From Rachicladosporium sp. CCFEE 5018 (Eukaryota > Ascomycota > Dothideomycetes > Cladosporiales > Cladosporiaceae): a stretch of DNA of 64,000 nucleotides. Under the pieces are notes generated by a model. It was not told the origin of the DNA, made no database searches, and saw nothing but the letters and a program-made list of their open reading frames with translations. This document shows, piece after piece, positions 21,087 through 33,021 of this stretch (its first letter is position 1; every line of letters starts with the position of its first letter). The stretch lies in contig KZ111141.1 in NCBI GenBank assembly GCA_002077045.2, positions 979,183 through 1,043,182 on the forward strand, in the 5' to 3' direction. The translations under genes and the position numbers were made by a program.

Positions 21087-21584
21087 TCACTGCTGCTTCT
21101 CCGAGAGCTGCTGAAGTAGCTTGAGGACCTTGTCCGCCTCTGCTTCGGTCTGCTGCTTGATCTCACTGTTGCCCATCGTGTCGAGTGGGCCGTACAGCCA
21201 GCACTCCTGCATCGTGCGGACGAGCTCTTGCAAGCGCTCGGCCTTTGAGATCTGTGGCTCTGCTCAGTGTTGCACATATGGCATCAAATGTCAGAGAGAC
21301 GCGTACCAATAACGACGTCTCGACTTGCATCTGTAGCTGCAGATTGACTGCTGCAATCCGATCGGGCTTATTTTGCTACAGTCTTGTCAGCCATCACATC
21401 AGGTCAATGATTGAGGGTACAAAACGAACCGATGCAAGCTGAATGATCGTGCTGAAGTGCTTGATCAAGTCATCTCGGCGATTGTTAATCTCGTCTAGGA
21501 GGTGGTCAGTGATGATCGATCGTACTGGGGCTTGCCGGACCAACCCAAGAGAGCAGACGTTGTCCGCACGGCACTCGGATTCAT
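21087..21584 (-). CDS. MED22: Mediator subunit 22 (copy A)
   Basis: Four small exons on the minus strand, 21584-21545, 21494-21430, 21375-21307 and 21251-21087, sum to 339 nt, 112 aa, with all phases matching and CTGAC in two introns. The product starts MNPSAVRTTSALLDEINNRR and continues DDLIKHFSTIIQLAS, then a second helix ending LVRTMQECWLYGPLDTMG. This helix-turn-helix layout, length and the WLxGxLDT motif match Med22/Srb6 of the Mediator head, which links activators to RNA polymerase II. Each exon is too short to be found as a long open frame, so the gene is easily missed. Assigned from pattern, not a search. Confidence 0.72.
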
Positions 21585-21863
21585 CTTTCGTGCATAGTGT
21601 GGGTATAAAGTCTTTTGATCAGCATCGAGCAACTTGCTTGAAGCATTGACGATTTACGAATGATGTCCCAAGCGACACAGGTCAACGTCCCTCGGTCTTG
21701 ATGTGGAAGTGAAGCCATATCGTGGAGTCCGGGGTTACGTATCTCCGCGCGCCAGTGTTTTGATGTTGACGCGATTCGATGCACTTGACAACCACTTCGA
21801 ATGCATAATCTATCGTGGAGAAACCAGTTATTGGTCTGTCTGAATGGTCTCTGAATACACTCA
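21585..21863. promoter_or_regulatory. Shared divergent promoter, MED22 / kinesin-14 (copy A)
   Basis: 279 bp between divergent start codons, with the same length in copy B (43336-43614). Both promoters must lie here. No named site claimed. Confidence 0.45.
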
Positions 21864-24800
21864 ATGTTCACAATGGAGCGACCGCCGTCGCAGCTGGAGA
21901 ATATGCGTCCCTCTGGGTTAAAGCAGCCATCGAGGCTACCGGCTATGATGGGCTCGAGTCGGACATTGGGCGAGGCAAGCCAGAGCGAGATGAATGCAAG
22001 AAGTGCTGGAATGATGGGGCCACCGTTGGTTCCACAGAAGCATAAGGTGCCTGGATGTACGAAATCGCGACAATTCGTAGAAATTGTGAGACATGGACTA
22101 ACGCATGATTCAGTGCCCGAACCACCCACGAAGCAGCGCAAGACACTGATCGAACGCGCTGGGGAGACGAACGGATCGCTGCGATCGCATCTTCCCGCAG
22201 TCTCGAAGCCCGGCTTTACGCGCTCCGAGAGCAACACCGCTCAAGTGGGCTCGGGAATGAAGTCAGCATCCTTCAATGGCTACCGCAACACGTCGAACGC
22301 ATCTACAGTGAGCTCCGTCAGCAGCACGCGCAATGGCAGTCGGCAAAATGGGTTTCGAAGTCTACGACAGCCTAGCGCTGCCGAGTCAGTCCAGGAACAG
22401 GAGGAGGTGGACGACGGCATGTTGAGCAGACGCAAAGGTACACCAGTCATTTCTCTCAACCCGAAAAGCATCGAGAAGATCACGCTGCGCAAGGTCCGCA
22501 CTCACGGCGACTTGCGGCAACACAGCCAGTCCAGCGACTCCAGTGTTCAACACTCTGGGCTCAAACACCGTCATCAAGATCTTGAGGGACGAGTGGTAAG
22601 TAGGGACGATCACGCCGGCCGACCATCACACGCGCAACAGCACACGCAGCCCAAGTCACGCCAAGCCTCCCTAAGTGCTGCTTTCGCGGACCTCTCTCTG
22701 ACGCCCCAGGTCCCTCGCAAGCACTCAGGCAAGGGCATACGACACACTCCGTCGCTCGAGCGAATTAAAGAAGAGATCTCTCCCTCAAAGATCCCAAAGT
22801 TCTCTTGTACCCCTCTCCTTCGTCACACACAGACTATGCAAACGCTGAGCACTCCTTCTCCGCTCAAGCATAAGGGTTCGATCAATGGTCTGCGCACACC
22901 GGCAGCCAGTGTCAGCCGCAATAAGCATGAGTTGCCCGTATTCTTGACGAAAGAGAAGCTTACCCCTGTCGCAGCATGGAACACCGCGGATCGACTGGAC
23001 AGTGTGGTGAGTCTTACCATTGAACACGCCATGAGGTATAAGAGGCTAACGTTGCGCAGGAGCAAATGTACCACAATCTCAGCCGCGACTTTGTGAATGC
23101 GAACAACTCGGCGACGGCACTTGAGGAGGCTGTAGCAGCATACAAAGTCCAAGGTTTGACCAGCGTTCTGAGCAAGATATATTAGATTGCTGACATGTTG
23201 CTCAGTGCAAGAAATACGGGAACGCAACTCTGAACTTAGTGCATCGAACCGAGCCTTCACAGCAGATCTCGAGCGAGCACGAAGTGACCTTCACACGACA
23301 ACATCGGATCTACGACAAGCGGGGCGAGATCACGAACGAGAAATCCAAGACCTCGAGCGACGGCACGAGAAAGACCTCGCGGAGATCAACAGCAAGCATG
23401 TGAGAGCACTGCAAGATCTCGAACGAGACGGCCAGCGAGCAGTCGATGGCCTGGAGAGGGAGATCAAAGAAGCGAAGGAGACCGTCGAACGACAGAAGCG
23501 CGATGAGATTGCAGACTTAACTTCGCAGCACTGGGAGGAGATGGACAAGATGAAGCTGAAGCATGATGCCGAAGTGGCGAAATTGCAGGCAGAGATTGAT
23601 AGCCTGCGGAAGTCAGACGATAGTAGAGCAGCGCAGTCTGCTAGCCAAGTGCAGGCACTACGAGATGGCATTACTGCACTAGAGCATGAGCTAGAAGCTG
23701 GCAAGGCTACGATGACTGGTCTGCGCACACAGATCAGCATAACAGCCAGTCGAGCTGCAGCACTCGAGGCCGAGAAGGCAGCTCTGGTCTCGAAGACGCA
23801 CTTCTTAGAGGGCAATCAAGAAGCCCAAAGCCATGAATTTACAACAATGAGCGAGCAACTCGCAGCAGCGGTTGCTGCGCGCGAAGCAACGATCGTAGAG
23901 CTGCGAAGAGAAGAGACTGTCAGACGAAAGCTCAATGCCCAGATTCTAGAGCTGCGAGGCAACATCCGTGTGTTCGCTCGGACGCGTCCACTTCTTGCAG
24001 GGGAGGAAGAGCCAGCCAAAGTCGAGTACCCGGATGCCGATGCACTGGACGGCAACAAGGAGCTAGTCGTGCACGCACCCACGACACTCTCAGCTACAGG
24101 CAAAGAGCGAAACGAGAAGCACACCTACGGCTTCGATCGTGTCTTCGGTCCAGACACAGCGAATACAACGGTGTTCGAGGACTGCCGCGAGCTCGTACAA
24201 AGTGTGGTAGACGGCTACAATGTCTCCATCCTGTCGTACGGTCAGACTGGCTCAGGTAAGACATTCGGCATGTCAGGCGACAATGGCATCATCCCTAGCT
24301 CCATCGCCCTGCTGCTGTCTGAGATACAGCGTCTGCGAGAGAAAGGCTGGGGGTACGTTGTTGAAGCTAGCTTTGTCGAGGTATACAACGAGATGCTCAA
24401 CGATCTCCTCGGCGATGCAAAGACCTGGGACCAGGAAGAGGAGTTGAATGGCAGTGTGAGGTCAAAGAAGAAAGAGAGGCACGAGATTCATCACGATGCC
24501 TTGACGGGTAAGACGACGGTGACGAACCTGACTGCTGTCACGCTCTGGCCGCCGCCCAGTGATGATGCTTCATGGCCACCTGTCGCACCCATCGCATCTG
24601 ACTCGGCCACGGCGACGGAGGTAGTCTCAGCCGCGTCCTACACCGAGTCAGCAGTCGCCCGACTCCTCGCGACTGCTGCCAAGAATCGGCGCGTGGCAGC
24701 GACAAACTCCAATGCCCGGTCCTCACGAAGCCACAGTGCTTTCATGCTCACGCTCAAGGGTTCTTGCGCGGCCACGGGCGAGGTCTCCGAGGGCGTGCTG

Positions 24801-25210
24801 AACCTCGTCGATCTAGCTGGTAGCGAGCGACTCAAGACCAGTGGAGCTGAAGGCGGACGAATGAAGGAGACACAAGCAATCAACAAGTCGTTGAGCAGTC
24901 TAGGCGATGTGATCGCTGCGCTTGCTGGGAAGGGCCTGGGAGGAGAGAGTCATGTGCCGTATCGGAATTCGAAGGTCAGTCTGCTCACTCCCTATCCTTG
25001 CGGCGCTTGCGTTTACTAACTTTCGCGATCTAGCTTACTTACCTCCTACAATCATCCCTCGGAGGCACGGCGCCCAACGGCAAGAGCTCGAGAACGCTGA
25101 TGCTGTTGCATTTGAGTCCGTTGAAGGAGCACTGGCAGGAGAGCAGAGGGAGTCTGCTATTTGGAAGTAAGGTGCATGGGACGCATATCGGGGCTGCGAA
25201 GAAGAAGTAG
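21864..25210 (+). CDS. Kinesin-14, C-terminal motor (copy A)
   Basis: Five exons, 21864-22056, 22114-23006, 23060-23153, 23206-24974 and 25034-25210, give 3,126 nt, 1,041 aa. The N-terminal ~360 residues are basic, Ser/Pro-rich and likely bind microtubules. A coiled coil runs from ~395 to ~640. The motor follows at the C-terminus after the neck LRGNIRVFARTRP: P-loop GQTGSGKT, switch I NARSSRSH, switch II DLAGSE, then YRNSKLTYLL. This order defines minus-end-directed kinesin-14 (KlpA/Kar3/Pkl1), acting in the mitotic spindle. The first intron uses GTACGA at 22057 with CTAAC before its CAG. A 45-nt GTAAGT..CAG segment inside exon 2 (from 22596) could be spliced without changing frame. Confidence 0.92.
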
Positions 25211-27433
25211 GTTACGCATCAGCTAGGGAGTAAGCTGCACTGTAGGACACTGGTACTTAGGAGATGCATGGCGAGGTCGTGGGACATCTACCCGTTCCTG
25301 GACCGCGTTCAATTACATGTATGCACGATAAGGGAAACATCGTGCTGGTGCTTGATGGAAAGGACGAAGAGTTGAGCCTTAGATGTCCTTGCTGCTCTCT
25401 AGCAGCTTTTACCTACGCACTCCCAGGAATCTGAACGTTTCCCATGCCACTATCGACCGCTCCACGACTGTGAGCTGTTAGTTGAACCGCCATGATGATA
25501 GAGGCACCCCTTAGATCCACTCAAGTCGATCAGCTGACACTGACTCTCACCAACACTTTATGTTGTGAAGAAGACGTTGCGGTGCAGTGGACAGTAGCAC
25601 AAGAAGACATCTGAAATGACGGAGAGCAGCGCAGAGACGACTGTTGCACTGGAGAGACGAGCGTTCGAGCATTGGCAGCCTTGTTACTCGAGATCCGTTA
25701 GAACATGACTTCCACTCAATCTTGACTTCACATCTACTTGCCATCAAGAGCCATGACTTGGAAACGTGACGTCCTGCACGGATTCGACAGCGGTGCAGAC
25801 AAGCCTTTTGATCCCCTACCCACGATTTGCGAAGCTCAGGCGAGACGGTTGCCAAGTGTCTCAAGAGCGTTTGGAAGCACGCCGTGGTTTGAGCAAATAT
25901 GAGGAGCGCGTCTAGTACAAGTGTTTGGCCGCTGCTGATGTGGACTTCACCCTACGTTCCTTGTGCTCAGTTTCGTCCATCACTTACTCTTGAGCTCACT
26001 GCTGCCAACCTCACTCAGAGACTCGATCACGCTGACACCGATGCCGCTGACACCACGTTGGGGCCACGATCCTTCAGTTACGTACCGTATACCGATCAAG
26101 CTCGATCTGGCCCGTGTTCGGGGTTACACGCCGTTCCCTTGCGTCCACTGCTAATACATTATGGGGAAAATTTCATATCTTACCTGCAAGCATCCGCCTA
26201 CAGGCATCTGGTGAACGGCTCTGCGGCACTTTCGAGCATCGCATTGCCTGAACAGCAAATTCTCCGATGGCAGCGCGCAACGAAGCGTGCCGTACATCCT
26301 TAAAAATGTCGCGCTGCAATCAATAAATCTCCGAATGAGATCCACACCTATCAGAACCGCCACAGCGGGGTACAAGCTCACGTCGCTCAGGGCTGATATT
26401 CCGCTACACGTTTACTTTGGCCCGTCGTCGTGAAGCCAGATCCCAGCGATAACGTGAGCAGCTAGCAAGGAACTACGGCTTACCCCAACGGCATTGAATG
26501 GTACGTACCTAAACTTACGGCACTGGCACGCCTTCCAACTGGGAGCTGGAACCAACACGCTTGGTCGCTTGTGCTAGCCGCATGATCTTAATCGTCACCA
26601 CCGGCGGAAAAGAGACGTTGCGTGAGATTTCTTGGCTAGACGCCTTCGCGCAACGCCCAAAAAGCTTGCCTGCGACCAGGCGTTCGCGACAAGGGCCACG
26701 ACTGATCGGCGTGAGATGCGGAGAGTTTGATGACAGTCGAAGCTTGTCACGACCATCACTTCGATTCGCTTCATGCGCCATATCAATCGCAGACAATGAC
26801 TAGATTGCAGTCAGCACGGCAATCTCTTCGACATCACTCGTCAGAATTGACAGAAATACATAAAACAGCTACCGTGGAGCCCAGTCCGGCTGATGCTGAC
26901 AGCTGCAGGCACAACAGCGTCGATCGCGCACTACGATCCAGGTACCACGAGCATTGCCAGGGGTGCCAAGTCACATTCGTTGTGGCGCTCCCGCGGCTTG
27001 CTGATTGATATCGCCACACGTCGCTTCCAATTTGGTAGTTCTCAAAGTAGCTTGTGCTGTCGCTCAATGGCTCTCACTGCGCTACTTGGAGGCGCCAAAT
27101 GTACAGGGATACGCCTTTATTGCCTGTGACTTCGTCTCACATACTTCGAGAATCTGGGGCCACCTGGGGCAGGCTCTTCAACACGTGGAGATTTGCTGTG
27201 CCTCAGCCGCGAGACCCGGATTAGGGACATGCTCGCGATGTAGAAGGTGAAGGTTTGTGCCGATCTGACGGGCGGTGGATGCTTGGTAGATAACGCTTTC
27301 AGCCCTTTTCTCCTTCCCTCGTGGTTACTTGAGTCGGGCAGACCCATTAATTTTTTCTTGGTCCCCATTGCACGACCTCTCGTTGCACGACTTCGACAGC
27401 AGTAGATAGTCCCATTGTGCATCGCCTGCCAAC
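25211..27433. other. Long intergenic region upstream of laccase (copy A)
   Basis: 2.2 kb with no gene I can support. Short frames change or break between copies A and B through small indels (for example 25547-25864 minus strand versus 47309-47617), which argues against coding. Copy-to-copy similarity is nevertheless high throughout. No tRNA-like B box or TIR pair seen. Confidence 0.6.
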
Positions 27434-29476
27434 ATGGGGTTCGTTTCAGGAATCTTCACAGCAGTGGTTGCGGCGACAGCAGTAGCTGCGAGCGCGGAGC
27501 CAGGACGTCCTTCTCAAATGTTCGGTCATTGTCGTTCGCCTCCTCTTCCTCAGTGGAAGACTAATGGTGAAGATCAATCATGAGGATCCCTCTTCAAGCG
27601 CTTTGCGCGCTGACACCTCGTAATTACACAGGGGCTAGCACTTTGGGCACTCTCAACCACCTTCCGCTGCCGCCATTCATCAATGGACCCAAGCCCGGTG
27701 GAAGCCCGTTCCCTTGGGGAGGGCGGACCTGCGAGAACACCAACCCCTACCAGTCGAAAGATATCCCATACACTGGTATGACGCGGTACTACGACTGGAC
27801 TGTGACCAACACGACTCTTGCGCCTGACGGAGTCATGACTCCTGCACTTGTCGTCAACGGGCAATTTCCAGGGCCTCTCATCGAGGCGAACTGGGGAGAC
27901 GAGATTGTTGTGAACGTGCACAACGCGTGAGTGGCCGCAACGGAGAGACTTGGGCTTGCGAGTTCGCAAATAAGCATGCAGGCTTGTGACTGAAGGTACA
28001 GCTATCCATTGGCACGGTTTCTTGCAGTCCGGCACACCTTGGTACGATGGTGTCCCAACTGTCTCGCAATGCCCGATTGCTCCGGGGCAGACGTTCACCT
28101 ACAAGTTCTGCGCTGAGCTGTACGGTGTGACTTGGTGGCACGGCCACTACAGCTCGCAATGTAAGCATGGTGTATGTGAATGAGTAGAACATGACTAACA
28201 AGCGCAGACGTCAACGGCCTTGCTGGTCCGATCGTCGTCCACGGCCCCAAGACCCACGATTACGATATCGATATCGGTCCAGTCATGCTCTCGGATTGGT
28301 TCCACAGCTACTACTTGTCCCTGCTGGAGCAAATCTACCATGCCGCGCCCACTGGTCCCATCCTCCCGCCCATGGCCGACAACATGTTGATCAACGGCAA
28401 GGCCAACTACCCCTGCAACGCAACCAAACCTGCTTGCACACCGAATGCTGGCTTGGCTTCGTTCAAGTTCAAGACTGGCAAGAGGCATCTCCTCCGTCTG
28501 ATCAACCACTCTGCAGAAGCTATCATCTTCTTCAGCATCGACGGCTACAAGTCGACGGTCGTGTCGAATGATTTCGTCCCGTTTGTGCCTTACCAGACTG
28601 ATCTCATAACGCTGTCCGTCGGCCAGCGCACTGAGGTCATTGTCCAAGGTGGCAACGACCCGCATGAAGCTGTCTGGATGCGCATTACCGAGGGTCTTTC
28701 TGGTCTCGGTCCCCCTGGTAACACAGGCTGCAGCTTGAAAACCGGTGTCGCTTACGAGACTACCGCTTCGATCTACTATGAACAAGCCGACACCACCGTC
28801 GACCCCGTCACCACATCCAGCATCGACCCAGGCCGCTACCTCTTCCCCAACGCCTGCGGCAACAACGATCTCTCCACCACCGTCCCGGCCTTTGTCATGC
28901 CCGCCAACGACCCCGAGGTGACTCTCAACTTTTGGATGACTGGGAATAACAGTACAGGCGAGTTCGTCTGGTACATGAACAACGTCACCTACCAAGGCGA
29001 TCTCAACGACCCGCTCTTCCTTGACGCCAAGCGGCAAGACCGACTTCAAGCCCACTGACCAAGTCATCAATCTCGGCACCGCCAAGGCCGTCCGCATCGT
29101 CTTGACTTCCGTTGGCTTCCCAGCTTCCCACCCCATGCACATCCACGGCCACAACTTCTACGTTCTCACTGAGGGTCTCGGGCCGTGGGACGGCATGACA
29201 ATTATCAACCAGGCCAACCCGCAGCGTCGCGATGTCCAGCTTATCCGACCCAATGGCTACCTAGTCGTGCAGATCGATCTAGAGAACCCGGGCATGTGGC
29301 CATTCCATTGTCACGTGGCGTGGCATGCGTCCGAGGGCATGAACATCAATATCTTAGAGCAGGTGCCTACCATTGTCAATGATCTACAGGTACCGGCTAC
29401 GATTGCAGAGGGCTGCAGAGAGTGGTGGAGCTGGACTAATGTCAATGTTGTGGATCAGATCGATTCTGGGTTGTAA
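27434..29476 (+). pseudogene. Ascomycete laccase, frameshifted (copy A)
   Basis: Exons 27434-27566, 27632-27926, 27982-28160 and 28208-29476 mirror the intact copy B gene. A signal peptide (MGFVSGIFTAVVAATAVAAS) is present. Copper ligand motifs are IHWHG, TWWHGHYS, HPMHIHGHNF and WPFHCHVAWHASEGM. Compared with copy B, copy A lacks two bases after 29031 (GCCAAG-CGG versus GCCAAGCTCGG). This shifts the frame and gives a TGA at 29056-29058, before the third and fourth copper motifs. A separate 3-bp in-frame deletion lies near 28949. If the sequence is right, copy A makes no active enzyme. A consensus error is the main alternative. Confidence 0.85.
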
Positions 29477-30294
29477 ATGCAATTGTAGAAGGCAAGGCAA
29501 CAACACATACGTGTCTTTCGTATTTCTGAAGCCTTTGGTAATGTCAATGTAGATTAGACTAGTGAGACATACTGTCGTTCACGAGACGTGTGCACCATGA
29601 ACACCAATTACCTTCATGTCTCTACAACTCTGAAATGAGGGCATTGCTCTGATCAGCTTATCTGAGGCAGTCTAACGCTGGGTTTCGATTTCGTGAGAGA
29701 CAAGAACCCAGAGCAAGGCATTGAACAACGTGATATTCACTCTCTCGTACTAGCATCAAGTGGTAATAGACCATTGCAGCTGCACTTATAGCCGCACAGG
29801 AACGATCAGACTCCTGGAGAGGGGATCCGATGCCTTCTGCTGCACCATTTGAGCTCTCATCAATGGACTGCGCGGTCTAGATCGCATCCGGAGAATCAGG
29901 GCGTCGTCCTTTGATAAACTTATGGTACGCCGGCGCTCGACCTGACGTATTGTCATCACAATGCGCTTTACCATATCGTAGACCATTTCACCGGGTGAAG
30001 TCCCCGAAGTCCCGATGACTAAGGACTTGCCACTCATATCCAAGCAGTTATCAGCACTTTCTCCACTTTCATACTGCAGTACCATTCGGCTTCATGAAGC
30101 GAGCTTAGCGATCGGCGTTCCATGCTCTACCAACCCATCTTGATCGATATGACTGTCACTACTGCGCCTTGAACCCTGAGGCTGTGCGGCAGTCTGCACT
30201 CTACTTCACCTGGTCCGAGCCTGCCTTACGTATCGTCAGTCTGCTCGTTCACTTCAGTCTGCTTGTTCACAGCGAAACCACACCGCCCGACATC
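29477..30294. other. Intergenic between laccase and RING gene (copy A)
   Basis: 818 bp. A minus-strand frame (29786-30085) has a core of ~75 codons that is largely kept in copy B, but a 2-nt indel changes its C-terminal half, so coding is doubtful. Otherwise UTR and promoter by position. Confidence 0.5.
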
Positions 30295-33021
30295 ATGGGC
30301 ACCCTCACAGCCGACACGCCTCGGCTCCCTCACTACTGCCCCCACAAGCTCCCTACTTCCTGCCGGCTCACCTCCCTCCCAAATTGCTGCGCCTGCGCCG
30401 ACGAACGGCCCCATGCAGCCTCTTACAGCACCTACATCGACGGCGTCGGTTTTGTGCAACGCGGCAAGCGATGGCAGAGGTACTGCTGGTTCTGCAAAGA
30501 GTTCTGGGAGAACCGTGTTGAGGCTAGTGGGTTGAGGTTCGGGCAGACTAGGGTGCCTGAGGTGCCGGATCAAAGTGGGTTCTTGGAGCGGTGGTATGAG
30601 TTTCATGCCGGGTGGAGGATTGAACGGGGCGAGGATGGTGAGGAGCGGAGGATGAAGATTGAGGGGGAGGAGTTGAAGGAAGTTGCGCCGGGAGTGTTGC
30701 CGAGGACGGTGGAGGAGATGAGGGAGGGTAGAGAGAGGAGCGAGGTGGAGGAGAGGGCGAGGGCTGAATTGCAGCTTGCCGTTGCTGAGGAGACGCCAAG
30801 TGGATCGAACTTGGAGGAGACGCTGGATCAGCTCTTCGAGAGTGCTGAAGCCGAGACTGAGGCTGAGCAGTCGGCGTCTGCGGCTACTCTGCGAAGGGCA
30901 AATGTCCATGCCCAAGCGATGGTGGCGACCGGCTCGAGAAACTCAAACTATCAGTCTCGGCGCATAGCAGCGTTGAGACGAGAATTGCATCGTATGCGCA
31001 ACGGCATAGAGCGGGTTATCTCAGGCCTTCGTGATTTAGGCGAGACTGTGCCTGACGCTACGGACGCTACGAGTCGACTGACAAGCTTGGGCGAAACACT
31101 GGACGATATCGCTGGAGTACCTTCCGGCGATAGGGCGGAGTTGGCGATTCGCAGCGTCAACGATTTGACGAATGGAGTCGCAGCAACCCAAGCCGATCGC
31201 GCGGCAGCTACCGTACAGGCTCGCGTCAATGAAGCCAGAGATCACATGAATGAGGCGAGGCGTATGCGCGATCAAGCTGCAGCTGAGCTCGATGTTGCAG
31301 AACAAGAGTTTCGTACTTCACAGCAACGTCTACAGCAGCTCCAACGCGATCAGAGGACGCAGGAAAATTACACACGGATCTTTGGCACGCGTGAGGAAAT
31401 GCTTGCGCAAGGCGATGAGTGGGAGAGTCCGATTGGAGGCATGTTCAACAGAGCTATGGAGCGTTTTCAAGCGGCAGAGACTGTACGACGTGACCAGAGA
31501 ACTCTGCGCCAGGTTCTTGCCGATGAGCAGCATACGGGTGGGGAGGATGGACTCTTCAGTTCGAGCGTGTATGAGAGTCCGGAAGGGACCGATGTCTGGA
31601 GCGTGCCTCTGCCGCCACGGCTCGTGCAGAACGGGACATCGAATACTACGCATCTTATGGAATCTGCGCGCGACGAGGTTTTCGCCGGACAGGACCTTAC
31701 CGACATGCTCCACGAAATAGCTGACCCTGATGAAGACGACGATGCGGGTCAACATAGCTCCTTTAGTTCACGCTTCGCGACCCGAGAGAACTTCCCACGT
31801 AGTATGCTACGCTACGCTCCACGTAGGCGCCGTCTAGGGCCACAGCTGGACCCGAACAGGGTATGTGCACCCTTTTCTTCGACGAGCGAAGACGACCGCC
31901 AAGACTTTGTGGCCTTACTATGGGGACTACACGGCCGAGCGCAGCACATCCGCCAGAATCTAGGTCTGTCACTGGAAGTGGTCGAGCAAGCTATATACGA
32001 ATGCGGCCGTGTATCGGAAGGTCCTGACTGGGAACGTCGCATCACTTTCATGCTTGACGGTGTCAGACTGGAGAACCTGCTGTTGCTGGACGATCTGGTG
32101 TGGACATCGATGCTGCCCGCAAAGCGACTCATACGAGCGCGCAACAACGACTACAGGGTTGTCTTCTCCTGCGACGCAGACACGCATTACGAAGAGTTCG
32201 ATCGCGGTAACATCGAGCTCATGGCCGAGGCATTCCAGATGAGCGCGAACGTCCGCCGAGCCAGTCGACTATTCGCTCCAGAGCAACTGCGGATGCTGTA
32301 TCGGCTGCAGAGAGGCGAGCGCGAAGCAAGCGACCGCGAGATACTGGGTGATATGATGCGTGATCGCACCGCCCTGGAGCTAGCGACGAACGTGCATCGC
32401 GAGCACTACGCTGGCATGACGACGGCGCAGATTCACCACCTCGACGGCTTGCGTAATGATCATCGACAGGCCGCGCGGGAAGGGTCTTTCTCTCGGGAGG
32501 GGCTCGATGGGCAGCGTGTTGCATCGCGTGGTGTCGCTTTAGCGGCAGCCCGTGCAGCTGTACAGGCGGGCTTGGACCGGCCACGTACTCTGGACGAGGA
32601 TGCGCCTGCTCTGCTTGACCAAAGTCAAGCGCAGCATGAACGGCGCCTTGCTCGTATTGAGCTGTTGTCCAGCACACGCGCAAGGCTCCCGAATGACACG
32701 AGGCCTGATGGTACCATGTCTGAGCCCAATGACTCCGAGGCTGACGAGTCAGATGACGGCAAAGGACTCGATGCACGCGATACTGGACGCCCGGAGCCAA
32801 AGACCGACGAAGAAATGACCGTCAAGCTTGAGTGTCGAGTCTGCTATAGTCAGGTCGCGGATGTGGCGTGCTTACCATGCGGGCATTTGACATTCTGTTC
32901 GTGGTGCTCGGAGCAGCATAGTCCTGTTATGAATCATGATCGGACTAGGCCGAGGCGAGCTGCGAATTGTCCGGTGTGTCGGAAGGGGATTAGGCAGAAG
33001 GTGAAGATCTATCGAGCGTAG
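30295..33021 (+). CDS. C-terminal RING-finger protein (copy A)
   Basis: Intronless, 908 aa from ATG 30295. The N-terminal ~70 residues are Cys-rich (NCCACADE, YCWFCKEFW) and may bind zinc. A long charged region with coiled-coil character occupies ~90-400. A second conserved block (DRQDFVALLWGLHG, then LLLLDDLVWTSMLP) sits near 530-620. The C3HC4 RING lies at ~843-895: CRVC, LPCGHLTFCSWC, CPVC. This C-terminal RING resembles MUL1/IAP-type ubiquitin ligases. I do not recognise a named orthologue; a ubiquitin ligase role is inferred from the RING. Copy B has the same length with scattered substitutions. Confidence 0.85.
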   Translation: MGTLTADTPRLPHYCPHKLPTSCRLTSLPNCCACADERPHAASYSTYIDGVGFVQRGKRWQRYCWFCKEFWENRVEASGLRFGQTRVPEVPDQSGFLERWYEFHAGWRIERGEDGEERRMKIEGEELKEVAPGVLPRTVEEMREGRERSEVEERARAELQLAVAEETPSGSNLEETLDQLFESAEAETEAEQSASAATLRRANVHAQAMVATGSRNSNYQSRRIAALRRELHRMRNGIERVISGLRDLGETVPDATDATSRLTSLGETLDDIAGVPSGDRAELAIRSVNDLTNGVAATQADRAAATVQARVNEARDHMNEARRMRDQAAAELDVAEQEFRTSQQRLQQLQRDQRTQENYTRIFGTREEMLAQGDEWESPIGGMFNRAMERFQAAETVRRDQRTLRQVLADEQHTGGEDGLFSSSVYESPEGTDVWSVPLPPRLVQNGTSNTTHLMESARDEVFAGQDLTDMLHEIADPDEDDDAGQHSSFSSRFATRENFPRSMLRYAPRRRRLGPQLDPNRVCAPFSSTSEDDRQDFVALLWGLHGRAQHIRQNLGLSLEVVEQAIYECGRVSEGPDWERRITFMLDGVRLENLLLLDDLVWTSMLPAKRLIRARNNDYRVVFSCDADTHYEEFDRGNIELMAEAFQMSANVRRASRLFAPEQLRMLYRLQRGEREASDREILGDMMRDRTALELATNVHREHYAGMTTAQIHHLDGLRNDHRQAAREGSFSREGLDGQRVASRGVALAAARAAVQAGLDRPRTLDEDAPALLDQSQAQHERRLARIELLSSTRARLPNDTRPDGTMSEPNDSEADESDDGKGLDARDTGRPEPKTDEEMTVKLECRVCYSQVADVACLPCGHLTFCSWCSEQHSPVMNHDRTRPRRAANCPVCRKGIRQKVKIYRA

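Noticed and set aside
23330..24124. Long Ser-rich minus-strand frames across the kinesin coiled coil
   Set aside because: They are antisense shadows of a Glu/Arg-rich coiled-coil region; identity between copies reflects the plus-strand gene.
25547..25864. 105-codon minus-strand frame in the long intergenic region
   Set aside because: The counterpart in copy B (47309-47617) changes frame part-way through small indels, and no domain or splice pattern is visible.
29786..30085. Minus-strand frame upstream of the RING gene with a core shared by both copies
   Set aside because: A 2-nt indel gives unrelated C-termini (copy B 51416-51805); the similarity is no more than general copy-to-copy similarity.
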